Shown: positions 25,369-34,491 of the stretch, piece by piece
Numbering within the stretch: position 1 is the first letter of the stretch
Layout of the letters: each line of letters begins with the position of its first letter
From: Paramesorhizobium leguminum
GTDB taxonomy: Bacteria; Pseudomonadota; Alphaproteobacteria; Rhizobiales; Rhizobiaceae
Direction: 5' to 3'
DNA length: 38,226 nucleotides
NCBI RefSeq assembly: GCF_003217235.1
Contig: NZ_QJTF01000027.1
Span: 1-38,226, forward strand
Made by a program: the position numbers and the translations under genes
Notes under the pieces: model-generated
Databases searched by the model: none
Told to the model about the DNA's origin: nothing
Seen by the model: the letters and a program-made list of their open reading frames with translations, nothing else

Positions 25369-26451
25369 TTACACACTCAACCCGCCGAACAGCGTCGGCA
25401 TGTCGAGGGGGCGGAAGCCGTAGTGCTGGAGCCAGCGGACGTCGGCGTCGAAGAAGGCGCGCAGGTCCGGCATGCCATATTTCAGCATGGCGATGCGGTC
25501 GATGCCCATGCCCCAGGCGAAGCCCTGATATTCATCGGGATCGAGGCCGCAAAAGCGCAGCACGTTGGGGTGCACCATGCCGCAGCCCAGAATCTCCATC
25601 CAGTCATTGCCTTCGCCGAACTTCACCTCGGTGCCCGACCGGTCGCACTGGATATCGACTTCCATCGACGGCTCGGTGAAGGGGAAGAAGGACGGGCGGA
25701 AGCGCATCTTCAACGAAGGCACCTCGAAGAACGCCTTGCAGAATTCTTCCAGCACCCATTTCATGTTGGCGATGTTGGCCGTTTTGTCGATCACCAGTCC
25801 CTCGACCTGATGGAACATCGGCGAGTGGGTCGCGTCGGAATCCATGCGGTAGGTCTTGCCGGGGATGACGATGCGAATCGGCGGCTTTTGCGTCTCCATC
25901 GTGCGGATCTGCACCGGCGAGGTATGGGTGCGCAGAAGCTTGCGCTCGCCTTTCTCGTCCGGATTGAAGAAGAAGGTGTCGTGCATTTCGCGCGCCGGAT
26001 GGCCTTCGGGGAAGTTCAGCGCGGTGAAATTGTAATAATCCGTCTCGATATCCGGTCCTTCGGCGATGGCGAAGCCCATATCGGCGAAGATCGCGGTGAT
26101 CTCATCGATGACTTGGCTGATCGGATGGATACGTCCGCGCTCCGCCGGCGAGGCCCGCACGGGCAGCGTGACGTCGAGCTTTTCCGTTTCGAGGCGGGCG
26201 GTAATGGCAACATCACGCAGTTCCGCCCGGCGAGCTGTCAGCGCCTCGGTGACTCTGGTTTTCAGCCCGTTGATGGCGGGACCTTGGGTCTGGCGCTCTT
26301 CCGGCGACATGCTGCCCAGCGATTTCAGTTTCTCCGAAATCGAGCCCTTCTTGCCCAGCGCCGCGATCCTGATGGCCTCGATGGCCGGCTCGTCAGTGGC
26401 GGCGGCAATCTCAGCCAGAAGGGTCTGTTCCAGTTCAGCGATGTCGGACAT
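25369..26451 (-). CDS. pheS: Phenylalanyl-tRNA synthetase alpha subunit
   Basis: This is the catalytic subunit of PheRS. It has 360 residues, with an N-terminal coiled-coil (about 1-85) followed by the class II aaRS core. Visible motifs are [19 protein letters not shown], the motif 2 region ([22 protein letters not shown]), [20 protein letters not shown], and motif 3 [18 protein letters not shown] near the C-terminus. The start is ATG 26451 with a weak RBS. An intrinsic terminator lies only 38 nt upstream, so expression depends on read-through or a very close promoter. Confidence 0.98.
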   Translation of the reverse strand: MSDIAELEQTLLAEIAAATDEPAIEAIRIAALGKKGSISEKLKSLGSMSPEERQTQGPAINGLKTRVTEALTARRAELRDVAITARLETEKLDVTLPVRASPAERGRIHPISQVIDEITAIFADMGFAIAEGPDIETDYYNFTALNFPEGHPAREMHDTFFFNPDEKGERKLLRTHTSPVQIRTMETQKPPIRIVIPGKTYRMDSDATHSPMFHQVEGLVIDKTANIANMKWVLEEFCKAFFEVPSLKMRFRPSFFPFTEPSMEVDIQCDRSGTEVKFGEGNDWMEILGCGMVHPNVLRFCGLDPDEYQGFAWGMGIDRIAMLKYGMPDLRAFFDADVRWLQHYGFRPLDMPTLFGGLSV

Positions 26452-26489
26452 GGGTCAAGTTCCGTGATTCGGGGCAGGAAGATAAATGA

Positions 26490-26520
26490 AAACCCGCGCC
26501 AGCCTAGCCAGCGCGGGTTT
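26490..26520 (-). terminator. Intrinsic terminator or attenuator between rplT and pheS
   Basis: On the minus strand AAACCCGCGC (26520-26511) pairs with GCGCGGGTTT (26499-26490) around an 11-nt loop, followed by TTCATTTAT. It is 40 nt after the rplT stop and 38 nt before the pheS ATG. Confidence 0.75.
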
Positions 26521-26560
26521 CCCAAACAGTAAACCGATTTTGTTTTGGGAGGTCGCTGGC

Positions 26561-26962
26561 TTAGTGAACAGCGGCCTCAAAAGCGTTCGGCGTGGTGTCT
26601 TTCAGATATTCGAGCGCCGTCTTGGCCTTTGCGACCAGCGCGCCGAATGCCTCCGGCTCGTGGATCGCCAGATCCGACAGAACCTTGCGATCGACTTCGA
26701 TGCCGGTCTTGGAAAGACCGTCGATGAATCGGCCATAGGTCAAGCCATGCTCGCGCACAGCGGCGTTGATGCGCTGAATCCACAGGGCGCGGAAAGAGCG
26801 CTTGCGGTTCTTGCGGTCGCGATAGGCATATTGCTTCGAACGATCGACGGCGGCCTTGGCGGCGCGGATGGTGTTCTTGCGGCGGCCACGGAAACCCTCG
26901 GCCTGCTTGAGAACCTTCTTGTGCTTGGCATGGGACGTTACGCCCCGTTTTACGCGTGCCAT
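26561..26962 (-). CDS. rplT: Ribosomal protein L20
   Basis: This 133-residue basic protein of the 50S subunit is needed for early assembly. The sequence [20 protein letters not shown] and [28 protein letters not shown] are diagnostic. It starts at ATG 26962 with AAGGAG upstream and follows rpmI after 31 nt in the usual infC-rpmI-rplT order. The C-terminus is about 15 residues longer than in E. coli, as is common in alphaproteobacteria. Confidence 0.98.
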   Translation of the reverse strand: MARVKRGVTSHAKHKKVLKQAEGFRGRRKNTIRAAKAAVDRSKQYAYRDRKNRKRSFRALWIQRINAAVREHGLTYGRFIDGLSKTGIEVDRKVLSDLAIHEPEAFGALVAKAKTALEYLKDTTPNAFEAAVH

Positions 26963-26993
26963 GATATGATCTCCTTAAAAACTAGGCTTCGGC

Positions 26994-27194
26994 TCAAAGG
27001 CCGTTCGGCAGGAACTTCTTCACGATCTTGGCATCGGGTTCGGCGAGAACCATCGTGCCGCGTGCATCGCGAATGAACTTGTTCGAGCGCTTGATCATGC
27101 CATGGCGCTTACCGGCGGCAGCGGCCTTGACCTTGCCGGAGGCGGTGATCTTGAACCGCTTCTTGGCAGCGGATTTGGTCTTCATCTTGGGCAT
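26994..27194 (-). CDS. rpmI: Ribosomal protein L35
   Basis: This 66-residue protein of the large ribosomal subunit begins [21 protein letters not shown] and ends [11 protein letters not shown], fully typical. ATG 27194 is preceded by AAAAAGGAG; an open frame to 27215 has no RBS. It is co-directional with rplT (31 nt gap) and separated from infC by 293 nt that include the infC terminator. Confidence 0.97.
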   Translation of the reverse strand: MPKMKTKSAAKKRFKITASGKVKAAAAGKRHGMIKRSNKFIRDARGTMVLAEPDAKIVKKFLPNGL

Positions 27195-27439
27195 TTTGCT
27201 ACTCCTTTTTTGCATTCCCCGTCGTTCCTGCGGAACTCCACGCCTCTTGTATTTTGGCGTTTCCTTCCGGCACCGAAGACGCGTCGCGCTTCTTGTTTAT
27301 GTTTTCAGGCCGACCAAAGCCCGAAAAGCATGAAAAACCGCCACGGCATGCCCTGCCGGGCGGTTCGAACGCGGCCATATAGGCATAAAGCGCAAAAAAC
27401 GCAAGGATGAATCGCCGGCAATTATTGCGGCAGACAACG
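27195..27439. other. Leader/promoter region upstream of rpmI-rplT
   Basis: It lies between the infC terminator and rpmI. A minus-strand promoter for rpmI-rplT is expected here because infC is terminated upstream. I could not pick a clear -35/-10 pair or a recognisable L20 leader fold. No gene. Confidence 0.4.
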
Positions 27440-27463
27440 AAAAGCCGCCCGAAGGCGGCTTTT
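27440..27463 (-). terminator. Intrinsic terminator after infC
   Basis: AAAAGCCGCC (27440-27449) pairs perfectly with GGCGGCTTTT (27454-27463). On the minus strand the loop is TTCG, a stable UUCG tetraloop. It lies 24 nt after the infC stop. Confidence 0.85.
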
Positions 27464-27487
27464 CGGAACGGTTGAATTTGGGCCTGA

Positions 27488-28024
27488 TCAGCGCGGCGCG
27501 AGAACCATCATCATCTGGCGGCCTTCCAGGCGCGGCTCGGCCTCGACCTTGGCGATCTCGACCGTGTCTTCCTTGACGCGATCCAGAAGCTTCATGCCGA
27601 GTTCCTGGTGGGCCATTTCGCGGCCACGGAAACGCAGCGTGAACTTGACCTTGTCGCCTTCCTCGAAGAAACGCCCGGCCGCCTTCATCTTCGTCTCATA
27701 ATCATGAGTGTCGATGTTCGGCCGCATCTTGATTTCCTTGATCTCGACCGTCTTCTGCTTCTTGCGCGCTTCGGCAGCTTTTTTCTGGTTCTGATATTTC
27801 AGCTTGCCCAGATCGACGATCTTGCACACCGGCGGCTCGGCGTTCGGGACGATCTCCACGAGATCAAGCCCCGCCGCCTCGGCCATCGCCATGGCGTCCT
27901 GTGTGGATACGTTGCCGAGGTTCTGGCCTTCGGCGTCGATAAGCTGGATCCGGGGAACCCGGATATCTCGGTTGGAGCGCGGTCCGTCTTTCCGGACCGG
28001 CTCCGCTCTGAACGGTCGGCGAAT
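27488..28024 (-). CDS. infC: Translation initiation factor IF-3, AUU start codon
   Basis: IF-3 binds the 30S subunit and checks start codon-initiator tRNA pairing. From ATT 28024 it has 178 residues: N-domain ([40 protein letters not shown]), a Lys-rich linker ([14 protein letters not shown]) and C-domain ([23 protein letters not shown]). The first ATG (27892) would cut off about 44 residues, including conserved N-domain positions. ATT at 28022-28024 has AGGAG nine bases upstream. An AUU start allows IF-3 to repress its own translation, as known in E. coli. Confidence 0.95.
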   Translation of the reverse strand: MRRPFRAEPVRKDGPRSNRDIRVPRIQLIDAEGQNLGNVSTQDAMAMAEAAGLDLVEIVPNAEPPVCKIVDLGKLKYQNQKKAAEARKKQKTVEIKEIKMRPNIDTHDYETKMKAAGRFFEEGDKVKFTLRFRGREMAHQELGMKLLDRVKEDTVEIAKVEAEPRLEGRQMMMVLAPR

Positions 28025-28386
28025 GGTCGTTATCTCCTGAACTGTTTCATCTGGTATTCACAAATTCTCGCGTGTCATGCCTGACAAAATTACGCTCTCG
28101 GCGGCAATGTCGCCAAGCGGGCGCGGATGTCAATAGCATCTTTCAGGCGAGAAATCACCCCCACGAGCAAAACCTCTCATTCTTGTTTGGTCGCATGATC
28201 TTGTTCGAAAAGTCTGCAGCTTTTCGGGATCATGCTTTTGCCCGCCAGAAGCCGGAATATCGGTCATAATGACAGGCATTTCAAGCCCGCGCTCCGCCTG
28301 CTCAAGCTGGATGAGGGTTTTCAAGCCAACCGGTTGCATGGCACAAGGCGGGGACGCATGTTCTCGCATGGCAAAGGAGACGATAG
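28025..28386. other. Gene-free 362-nt divergent region between infC and a hydrolase gene
   Basis: It must hold the minus-strand infC promoter, probably between 28040 and 28130, and the plus-strand promoter of the hydrolase. It contains one palindromic repeat (28193-28235). No open frame here looks coding. Confidence 0.5.
28193..28235. repeat. GCATGATC palindromic repeat copy
   Basis: GCATGATC (28193-28200) and GATCATGC (28228-28235) flank inner arms CGAAAAGT and GCTTTTCG. It is a full-length core in the infC-hydrolase intergenic region. Confidence 0.85.
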
Positions 28387-29163
28387 ATGGATGCTGCAAC
28401 ACCTGAATTCCTCGATGTGAACGGGGTGGGGATCGCCGTGCTCTATCGTCCAGGCTTGAAGTCGCCCGGCATCGTCTGGCTCGGCGGCTACCGCTCCGAC
28501 ATGATGGGCGGCAAAGCGCTTCATCTCGATCAATGGGCAGCAAGGACGGGCCATGCCTGCCTGCGCCATGATTATTCCGGCCACGGCCAGTCCGGCGGGG
28601 ATTTCAACGAAGGCACTATTTCGCGCTGGCTGGATGAAAGCCTTGCCGTCTATCGCCGCTTTGCCTCAGGTCCGCAGATCCTCGTCGGCTCCTCCATGGG
28701 CGCGTGGATTGCTTTGCGCATGGCGCAAGAATTGGCCGGCTCCGGCAATGCGCCCGCCGGCATCGCGCTGATCGCCCCCGCCCCCGATTTCACCGCCGCG
28801 CTGGTCGAGCCGCAGATGACCGAAGCGCAAAAACGGGACCTGATCGAGAAGGGCTATTTCGAAAAGCCGTCCGATTACGCCCCCAATCCCTACATTTACA
28901 CCCGTAAACTCATCGAAGACGGGGGTAAGAATCTGGTTCTTCGGGGTATAATCGAGACCGGATGCCCCGTTCATATCCTTCAGGGTATGGAAGATGCGGA
29001 CGTGCCGTATACCCATGCGCTCACCCTCACCGAGCATCTGCCGATGGATGATGTGACGCTGACTTTGGTGCGCGACGGCGATCATCGCCTGTCGCGAACG
29101 CAGGATCTGGAGCTTCTCACCCGCACCGTCTCGGCGCTTGCCGAACACATAGCCCTTGTTTAG
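28387..29163 (+). CDS. Alpha/beta hydrolase, ABHD10-like
   Basis: This 258-residue esterase or thioesterase has an alpha/beta fold. The nucleophile elbow is GSSMG (Ser103); an acid is expected in MEDADVPY (about 200-207), with His233 in DGDHRLS. The N-terminal IVWLGGYRSDMMGGKA and RHDYSGHGQSGGDF blocks resemble the ABHD10 group. The substrate is unknown. ATG 28387 has AAAGGAGACGATAG upstream. The stop codon TAG (29161-29163) belongs to a downstream palindromic repeat, so the last residues may be shaped by that insertion. The BenE-like gene starts 60 nt later. Confidence 0.88.
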   Translation: MDAATPEFLDVNGVGIAVLYRPGLKSPGIVWLGGYRSDMMGGKALHLDQWAARTGHACLRHDYSGHGQSGGDFNEGTISRWLDESLAVYRRFASGPQILVGSSMGAWIALRMAQELAGSGNAPAGIALIAPAPDFTAALVEPQMTEAQKRDLIEKGYFEKPSDYAPNPYIYTRKLIEDGGKNLVLRGIIETGCPVHILQGMEDADVPYTHALTLTEHLPMDDVTLTLVRDGDHRLSRTQDLELLTRTVSALAEHIALV

Positions 29164-29165
29164 CC

Positions 29166-29208
29166 GCATGATCTTGTCCAAAAAGTCTACAACTTTTTGG
29201 GATCATGC
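29166..29208. repeat. GCATGATC palindromic repeat copy at a gene end
   Basis: GCATGATC (29166-29173) and GATCATGC (29201-29208) enclose AAAAAGT/ACTTTTT arms. The preceding TTTAGCC of the unit supplies the hydrolase stop codon. It fills the 60-nt gap before the BenE gene. Confidence 0.85.
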
Positions 29209-29223
29209 TCTGGGGACTGAACC

Positions 29224-30408
29224 ATGCGCCTTTCCGTCATCGCCTCGGCAAGCGTGGCCGCCCTTGTCGGTTTCGGCGGTACGTTGGCACTGGTCATCGC
29301 GGCTGCGCAAGCGCTAGGGGCGACGCAGGCCCAGACCGCAAGCTGGGTCACCGCGAACTGCCTCGCCATGGCCGTTTCCGCGGCTTTCCTCAGCTGGCGC
29401 TACCGGATGCCGCTCATCACTGCCTGGTCCACGCCGGGGCTTGCGCTTATCGGCGCGAGTACAGGCTTTACCATGCCGGAAGCCGTCGGCGCCTTCATCG
29501 TCACCGCAATCGCCATCATATTGACCGGGCTCATCAAGCCGATTTCGGCGTTTGTCGCACGCATACCCGCTTCCATCGCCTCTGGAATGCTGGCCGGTGT
29601 GCTGGTGAGTTTCGTCATCGGCGCGGCGAAAACATTGCCGGTCGATCCCGTTCTGGTACTGCCGCTGGTGGCGCTGTTCTTCGTCATCCGCCTGTTCAAT
29701 CCGGCAATGGCTGTGCTGACCGTGCTCTTCGCCGGCATTATTTTCGCCTTCACGCTTGACCGGGTGCCTGATTTGCCGGCGCCGGAATTTTCGACGCTGG
29801 CCTGGATCACACCCGTTTTCCACGCGAAAGCGATGATCGGCCTGGCGCTGCCGCTCTATCTTGTGACGATGGCCTCGCAGAATCTGCCCGGTTTTGCGGT
29901 ATTACGCGCCGCGGGCTATGAGCCGCCGACCGGCCCCTGCCTGCAAGTGACGGGCCTCGTTTCTCTTCTGACCGCGCCCTTCGGCGCGCACACCAGCAAC
30001 ATGGCGGCGATTTCGGCGGCGCTCTGCACCGGGCCGGACGCGCATCCAGATGCGGCGCGGCGCTGGCTGACCGGGCCGGTCTATGGCGTGTGCTATCTGG
30101 TTTTCGCCATTTTCGGCGCGTCGCTGGTGGCGCTGTTCGCCGTTCTGCCTGCGGTTCTGATCGTGCTCATCGCCGGGCTCGCTCTTCTTCCTCCTTTCAT
30201 CAATGCGCTGACGCTGGCTCTGAAAGCGGAAAACGAGCGGCTTCCGGCGATGGTCACCTTCGCCGTCACCGCCTCCGGCATCGCCATCGCCGGTATCGGC
30301 TCGGCCTTCTGGGCGCTGGTTGCGGGGCTGGCGGTGGCAGCACTCGATCATGCGAAATCACGGATATCGGCGGCAAATCAGAACAAGAATCGAACAATTA
30401 CGCCTTGA
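29224..30408 (+). CDS. benE: Benzoate/H+ symporter family transporter (BenE-like)
   Basis: This 394-residue protein has about 12 TM segments. Blocks such as WSTPGLALIG, YLVTMASQNLPGFAVLRAAGY, LTAPFGAHTSNMAAISAALCTGPDAHPDA and LIAGLALLPPFINAL are characteristic of BenE. Family members import benzoate with protons; the actual substrate here may differ because no benzoate catabolic genes are nearby. ATG 29224 has GGGGACTG upstream and lies just after a palindromic repeat. It probably shares transcription with the upstream hydrolase. Confidence 0.9.
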   Translation: MRLSVIASASVAALVGFGGTLALVIAAAQALGATQAQTASWVTANCLAMAVSAAFLSWRYRMPLITAWSTPGLALIGASTGFTMPEAVGAFIVTAIAIILTGLIKPISAFVARIPASIASGMLAGVLVSFVIGAAKTLPVDPVLVLPLVALFFVIRLFNPAMAVLTVLFAGIIFAFTLDRVPDLPAPEFSTLAWITPVFHAKAMIGLALPLYLVTMASQNLPGFAVLRAAGYEPPTGPCLQVTGLVSLLTAPFGAHTSNMAAISAALCTGPDAHPDAARRWLTGPVYGVCYLVFAIFGASLVALFAVLPAVLIVLIAGLALLPPFINALTLALKAENERLPAMVTFAVTASGIAIAGIGSAFWALVAGLAVAALDHAKSRISAANQNKNRTITP

Positions 30409-30472
30409 AAAATCATAATTCATTCACCAACTCGATAATCAAGCGGCCAATAGGGGCCAGCTTGTTGTGGCC

Positions 30473-30513
30473 CATGATATTGCCTGGAAGTCTACGACTT
30501 GACGGCATCATGC
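30473..30513. repeat. GCATGATC palindromic repeat, diverged copy
   Basis: CCATGATATTGCCTGGAAGT... ends with GGCATCATGCC. Outer and inner arms are recognisable but mutated relative to the other copies. It sits 20 nt before the DUF2852 start. Confidence 0.6.
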
Positions 30514-30533
30514 CTTTACACACGGAGTTGACA

Positions 30534-30965
30534 ATGAACAGTTCCGCATTGATCCGCCCGGCCTGGACGCCGGCTACCATCGCCCTCATGATCATCGGTT
30601 TCATGATCTATTGGCCTCTCGGTCTCGCCATGCTCGCCTACATTCTCTGGGGCGACCGGCTTGAGGGCTTCAAGCACGATGTGAACAACGCCACCGACGG
30701 CATTTTCAAGGGCTTCCGCAACGCCTGCCCTCGCGGCGCAGGTTCGTCCGGCAACGCCGCCTTCGACGAATGGCGCGCAAAAGAGCTTGAGCGCCTCGCC
30801 GAAGAGCGCCGCAAGCTTGATGAAGCCCGCGCCGATTTCGAGGCCTATGCCCGTGAAGTGCGCCGCGCCAAGGACAAGGAAGAGTTCGACCGCTTCAAGG
30901 CCGAACGCCGCAGCGCCGGCAAGAAGACACCTGCTGCGCCCACGGAGATTACCGATATCGGCTGA
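30534..30965 (+). CDS. DUF2852 family membrane-anchored protein
   Basis: This 143-residue protein starts at ATG 30534 after CGGAGTTGAC. It has a hydrophobic helix (about residues 12-38, ATIALMIIGFMIYWPLGLAML) and the motif AYILWGDRLEGF. A short Gly-rich stretch precedes FDEWRAKELERLAEERRKLDEARADFEAY, a long charged coiled coil of about 60 residues. This matches DUF2852, common in Rhizobiales, function unknown. A terminator-like hairpin follows. Confidence 0.85.
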   Translation: MNSSALIRPAWTPATIALMIIGFMIYWPLGLAMLAYILWGDRLEGFKHDVNNATDGIFKGFRNACPRGAGSSGNAAFDEWRAKELERLAEERRKLDEARADFEAYAREVRRAKDKEEFDRFKAERRSAGKKTPAAPTEITDIG

Positions 30966-30995
30966 TCTTCTCTTTAATAATTTGCTAACCAAGAA

Positions 30996-31018
30996 ACGGC
31001 GCGGATATCCCGCGCCGT
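30996..31018 (+). terminator. Intrinsic terminator after the DUF2852 gene
   Basis: ACGGCGCGG (30996-31004), loop ATATC, CCGCGCCGT (31010-31018), then CTCTGTTTG. It has a strong stem and a short imperfect T-tract, 30 nt after the stop. Confidence 0.7.
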
Positions 31019-31155
31019 CTCTGTTTGACGAGCCTTTTATCTAAAAGTTTCCACGAATCGTCTAGGTTGGTACGGAAGTCCGCGGGGAAAACAGTTCCTG
31101 TTTTTCCCGGGAAAACCGCTTCGCACTTTCCTGGACTTGGCTTTAGGTTTGCATC

Positions 31156-31908
31156 ATGGGTCTGTTTAGCGTGACGCCGGAAAAGAGTACCGAGGCCGAG
31201 AGCAACCGCGACTACCGGGTCGCGGGACGCACGCTGCCGTTGCGCGTGGTGGAAAACCCGCGCGCGACGCGGCTGACGCTGCGCATCGAGGCCGGCGGCA
31301 AGGGCCTGCGCGTCACCATTCCGCCGGGGCTACCCGCGCGTGAGGTGGACCGCTTCCTCTCGCGCCACGAGGGATGGATCGAAACCCGCATCGCCCGGTT
31401 GCCGGATCGCGCGCTCGTGCGCCCCGGCATCAAGATCCCCATACGCGGTGTGCCGCATTTGATCGTGCATGAGCCGGGACGCGGCACAGTGGAAGCAATT
31501 GACGGTGAAGACGGCGCGCGAACGCTGGTCGTTCATGGCGACAGGCTGCACCTGCCGCGCCGTATCGCCGATTTCCTGAAGCGCGAAGCCCAGCGCGAGA
31601 TGGAAGTGCTGGTAGCCCGCCATACGGCGAGCGTGGGCCGCCGCGCGAAGGCGATCCGCCATAAGGATACCAAGAGCCGCTGGGGATCGTGCACCTCGGA
31701 CGGAGTGCTCTCGTTCTCCTGGCGCATCGTCATGGCCCCTCCCCCCGTCATCAACTATCTGGTGGCGCATGAAGTGGCGCATTTGATCGAAATGAACCAT
31801 GGGCCGAAATTCTGGAAGCTCTGCCTGGAACTCTGCCCCGATACGGATCGCTGCAAGGCATGGTTGAAACGCAATGGCAGCGCCTTGCAGGCTATCGACT
31901 TCTCATGA
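31156..31908 (+). CDS. DUF45/YgjP-like zinc metallopeptidase
   Basis: This 250-residue predicted cytosolic metallopeptidase belongs to the YgjP/WLM-like DUF45 family. The zinc site is HEVAHLIEMNH (His205, Glu206, His209, His215), followed by GPKFW. Family blocks KDTKSRWGSCTSDGVLSFSWRIVMAPPPVINYLVAHE are complete. The N-terminal half is beta-rich and positively charged. Its natural substrate is unknown. ATG 31156 has only a weak RBS. Its stop overlaps the start of the next gene (ATGA), so the two are coupled. Confidence 0.9.
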   Translation: MGLFSVTPEKSTEAESNRDYRVAGRTLPLRVVENPRATRLTLRIEAGGKGLRVTIPPGLPAREVDRFLSRHEGWIETRIARLPDRALVRPGIKIPIRGVPHLIVHEPGRGTVEAIDGEDGARTLVVHGDRLHLPRRIADFLKREAQREMEVLVARHTASVGRRAKAIRHKDTKSRWGSCTSDGVLSFSWRIVMAPPPVINYLVAHEVAHLIEMNHGPKFWKLCLELCPDTDRCKAWLKRNGSALQAIDFS

Positions 31909-32537
31909 GTGACAGCATTCATGACGCGGCGCGCGCGCTGTGGAATTATCATCTGGTCCACGATGAATTGCGCCCCGCTGACGCGATCATAGGTCTTGGC
32001 AGCTATGACTTACGTGTCGCGAAGCATAGCGCGGCGCTTTTTCATGCGGGTCTCGCGCCGCTTCTGGTCTTCACCGGCAAGTCCGGCAACTGGACCGAAG
32101 GTCTTTATGAGAAAAGCGAGGCGGATGTTTTCGCCGATGTGGCGATTGCCTGGGGCGTTCCGGCTACAGCGATAAAAATTGAACCGCAAGCTACGAATAT
32201 TGGAGAGAACATCCGTTTTTCGCGTATGCTTCTTGGCAATAGCGTCCAGAGCGTCATCATTGTCACCAAGCCGCAGACGCAGCGACGTGCGCTTGCCACT
32301 GTCGCCCGGCAATGGCCGGAGGTTGAGGCGTTCGTGACAGCCCCGCCCACTTCCTTCGAAGAACAGCCTACCGCCGCTTATCCGTTCGAGAAGCTAGTCA
32401 ACGAGATGGTGGGCGATGTGAAACGCATTCTGGACTATCCCGCCAAGGGCTACCAAGTCCCACAGGGCATGCCGCCAGAAGTCATGTCAGCCTATGATTT
32501 TCTCGTCGAACACGGTTTCGACCAACATTTAGGCTAG
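31905..32537 (+). CDS. YdcF/DUF218 family protein
   Basis: This 210-residue protein of the DUF218/ElyC-YdcF superfamily has ADAIIGLGSYDLRVAKHSAALF, APLLVFTGKSG, the E-A-D-VFADVAIAWGVP block and QATNIGENIRFSRMLL. E. coli YdcF, a relative, binds S-adenosylmethionine; other relatives act in envelope biogenesis. No TM segment is present, so it is cytosolic. It starts at ATG 31905, overlapping the metallopeptidase stop by four bases. The gap to trpF is 67 nt. Confidence 0.85.
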   Translation: MSDSIHDAARALWNYHLVHDELRPADAIIGLGSYDLRVAKHSAALFHAGLAPLLVFTGKSGNWTEGLYEKSEADVFADVAIAWGVPATAIKIEPQATNIGENIRFSRMLLGNSVQSVIIVTKPQTQRRALATVARQWPEVEAFVTAPPTSFEEQPTAAYPFEKLVNEMVGDVKRILDYPAKGYQVPQGMPPEVMSAYDFLVEHGFDQHLG

Positions 32538-32604
32538 GTTTTCGCCGCGAAAGCCCTATTCGAAATACTCGACTCCTTGGGCAAAGTATGCGACGTGGCT
32601 GGAC

Positions 32605-33258
32605 ATGGCTCTCGATATCAAAATCTGCGGCTTGAAGACATCCGAGGCGGTTGCCGCCGCGCTCGACTGCGGCGCGTCGCATATCGGTTTCATCTTCTTC
32701 GCCAAGAGCCCGCGCAATATCGATCCTGAGACAGCGGGACGACTACGCGGGGCAGCGCGGGGACGGGCCAATGTGGTTGCCGTCACCGTCGATGCCGATG
32801 ACGCGATGCTCGATGCAATCGTGAAGACGGTCGAGCCCGACATGCTGCAATTGCATGGGAGCGAGACGCCTGAGCGGGTGACGGAAATCAAGGCCCGCTA
32901 TGGCCTCCCCGTCATGAAGGCCCTCTCCATCCGCGATGCGACCGATCTTGACGCGATCCCGCCTTATATAGGGCTGGCCGACCGGCTACTCTTCGATGCG
33001 AAGCCGCCGAAAGGGGCGGAACTGCCGGGCGGCAACGGTGTTGCCTTCGACTGGAGCGTGCTGGCGGCGCTTGACGGGAATGTCGATTACATGCTTTCGG
33101 GTGGGCTCAATGCGGGCAATATAGCCGAAGCGCTCCGTCAGACGAACGCGCCGGGCATCGATGTCTCGTCGGGCGTGGAAATCGCGCCGGGCGAAAAGGA
33201 TGTGCGCCTGATAGAAGAATTCTTCCGGGCCGTGCGCGCCGCGACGAACAGGAGCTGA
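32605..33258 (+). CDS. trpF: Phosphoribosylanthranilate isomerase
   Basis: It catalyses the Amadori rearrangement of PRA to CdRP in tryptophan synthesis. It has 217 residues in a TIM barrel. The catalytic Cys is in KICGLK (Cys7); ASHIGFIFFAKSPRNI, VEPDMLQLHG, LLFDAKPP (catalytic Asp) and YMLSGGLNAGNI (phosphate site) are all present. It is the first gene of trpF-trpB-hypothetical-trpA-accD-folC. A GGAG just before its stop serves the trpB TTG start 4 nt downstream. Confidence 0.97.
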   Translation: MALDIKICGLKTSEAVAAALDCGASHIGFIFFAKSPRNIDPETAGRLRGAARGRANVVAVTVDADDAMLDAIVKTVEPDMLQLHGSETPERVTEIKARYGLPVMKALSIRDATDLDAIPPYIGLADRLLFDAKPPKGAELPGGNGVAFDWSVLAALDGNVDYMLSGGLNAGNIAEALRQTNAPGIDVSSGVEIAPGEKDVRLIEEFFRAVRAATNRS

Positions 33259-33262
33259 TTAG

Positions 33263-34483
33263 TTGACCAAGCCGGCTGAACCAAACTCATTCAAAACAGG
33301 CCCTGATCAAGAGGGCATGTTCGGCATTTTCGGCGGCCGTTTCGTAGCCGAAACATTGATGCCGCTGATCCTGGAATTGCAGGAAGCCTATGAATCCGCC
33401 AAGGACGACCCGGAATTTCAGGCGGAATTGCAGAACCTATCGACCCATTATGCCGGTCGCCCATCGAAGCTCTATTATGCCGAAGGCCTGACCAAGCATT
33501 TGGGCGGCGCGAAGATTTATTTCAAGCGCGAAGATCTGAACCATACCGGCAGCCACAAGATCAACAATTGTCTTGGCCAGATTCTGCTTGCGCGGCGCAT
33601 GGGCAAGACCCGCATCATCGCCGAGACCGGCGCCGGTCAGCATGGCGTGGCGTCGGCCACCGTGGCCGCGCGCTTCGGCCTGCCCTGCGTCGTCTATATG
33701 GGCGCGACCGATGTGGAGCGCCAAAAGCCGAACGTCTTCCGCATGAAGCTGCTCGGCGCGGAAGTGAAGCCCGTCAGCGCCGGAAACGGCACGCTGAAGG
33801 ACGCCATGAACGAGGCGTTGCGCGACTGGGTCACCAATGTCGAGGATACCTATTATCTGATCGGCACGGCGGCCGGCCCGCATCCCTATCCTGAACTCGT
33901 TCGCGATTTCCAGTCGGTCATCGGCACGGAAGCGCGCAAGCAGATCCTCGAACAGGAAGGCCGCCTGCCCGATGCCATCGTCGCGGCGGTAGGCGGCGGC
34001 TCCAACGCCATCGGTCTTTTCCATCCCTTCCTCGACGACAAGGACGTGAAAATCTACGGCGTCGAAGCGGGCGGCCACGGTCTCGACGGCAACGAGCATT
34101 GCGCCTCGATGAATGCCGGACGCCCCGGCGTGCTGCACGGCAACCGGACCTATCTCCTGCAGGACGACGACGGGCAGATCCTCGAAGGCCATTCGATCTC
34201 GGCCGGGCTCGATTATCCGGGCGTCGGCCCGGAACATTCCTGGCTACGCGACACGGGCCGCGTTTCCTATGTGCCGATTCTCGACACGGAAGCGCTCGAT
34301 GCTTTCCAGCTCACCACGCGCGTGGAAGGCATCATCCCGGCGCTCGAATCCGCCCACGCCATCGCCTATGCGGTCAAGCTCGCGCCGACAATGGGCAAGG
34401 ATCAGGTGATGATCGTTAACCTGTCCGGCCGCGGCGACAAGGACGTGCATACCGTCGCGCAGATGCTCGGCATGGAGATTTGA
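33263..34483 (+). CDS. trpB: Tryptophan synthase beta subunit (TTG start)
   Basis: This 406-residue PLP enzyme joins indole with serine. The PLP lysine is in HTGSHKINN (Lys99). [14 protein letters not shown], the GGGSNAIG phosphate site and [13 protein letters not shown] are canonical. The start is TTG 33263, because AGGAG at the end of trpF is 8 nt upstream; no ATG is nearby in frame. Only 4 nt separate it from trpF. It forms the alpha2beta2 complex with TrpA, although a hypothetical gene lies between them. Confidence 0.97.
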   Translation: MTKPAEPNSFKTGPDQEGMFGIFGGRFVAETLMPLILELQEAYESAKDDPEFQAELQNLSTHYAGRPSKLYYAEGLTKHLGGAKIYFKREDLNHTGSHKINNCLGQILLARRMGKTRIIAETGAGQHGVASATVAARFGLPCVVYMGATDVERQKPNVFRMKLLGAEVKPVSAGNGTLKDAMNEALRDWVTNVEDTYYLIGTAAGPHPYPELVRDFQSVIGTEARKQILEQEGRLPDAIVAAVGGGSNAIGLFHPFLDDKDVKIYGVEAGGHGLDGNEHCASMNAGRPGVLHGNRTYLLQDDDGQILEGHSISAGLDYPGVGPEHSWLRDTGRVSYVPILDTEALDAFQLTTRVEGIIPALESAHAIAYAVKLAPTMGKDQVMIVNLSGRGDKDVHTVAQMLGMEI

Positions 34484-34491
34484 TCTCGACC

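Noticed and set aside
25201-26532. 443-codon open frame on the plus strand
   Set aside because: It is antisense to pheS, DUF4160 and the rplT terminator. It contains no recognisable domain and has the composition of a shadow frame.
28130-28543. Minus-strand open frame upstream of infC
   Set aside because: It overlaps the hydrolase start and a repeat copy and has no RBS or domain.
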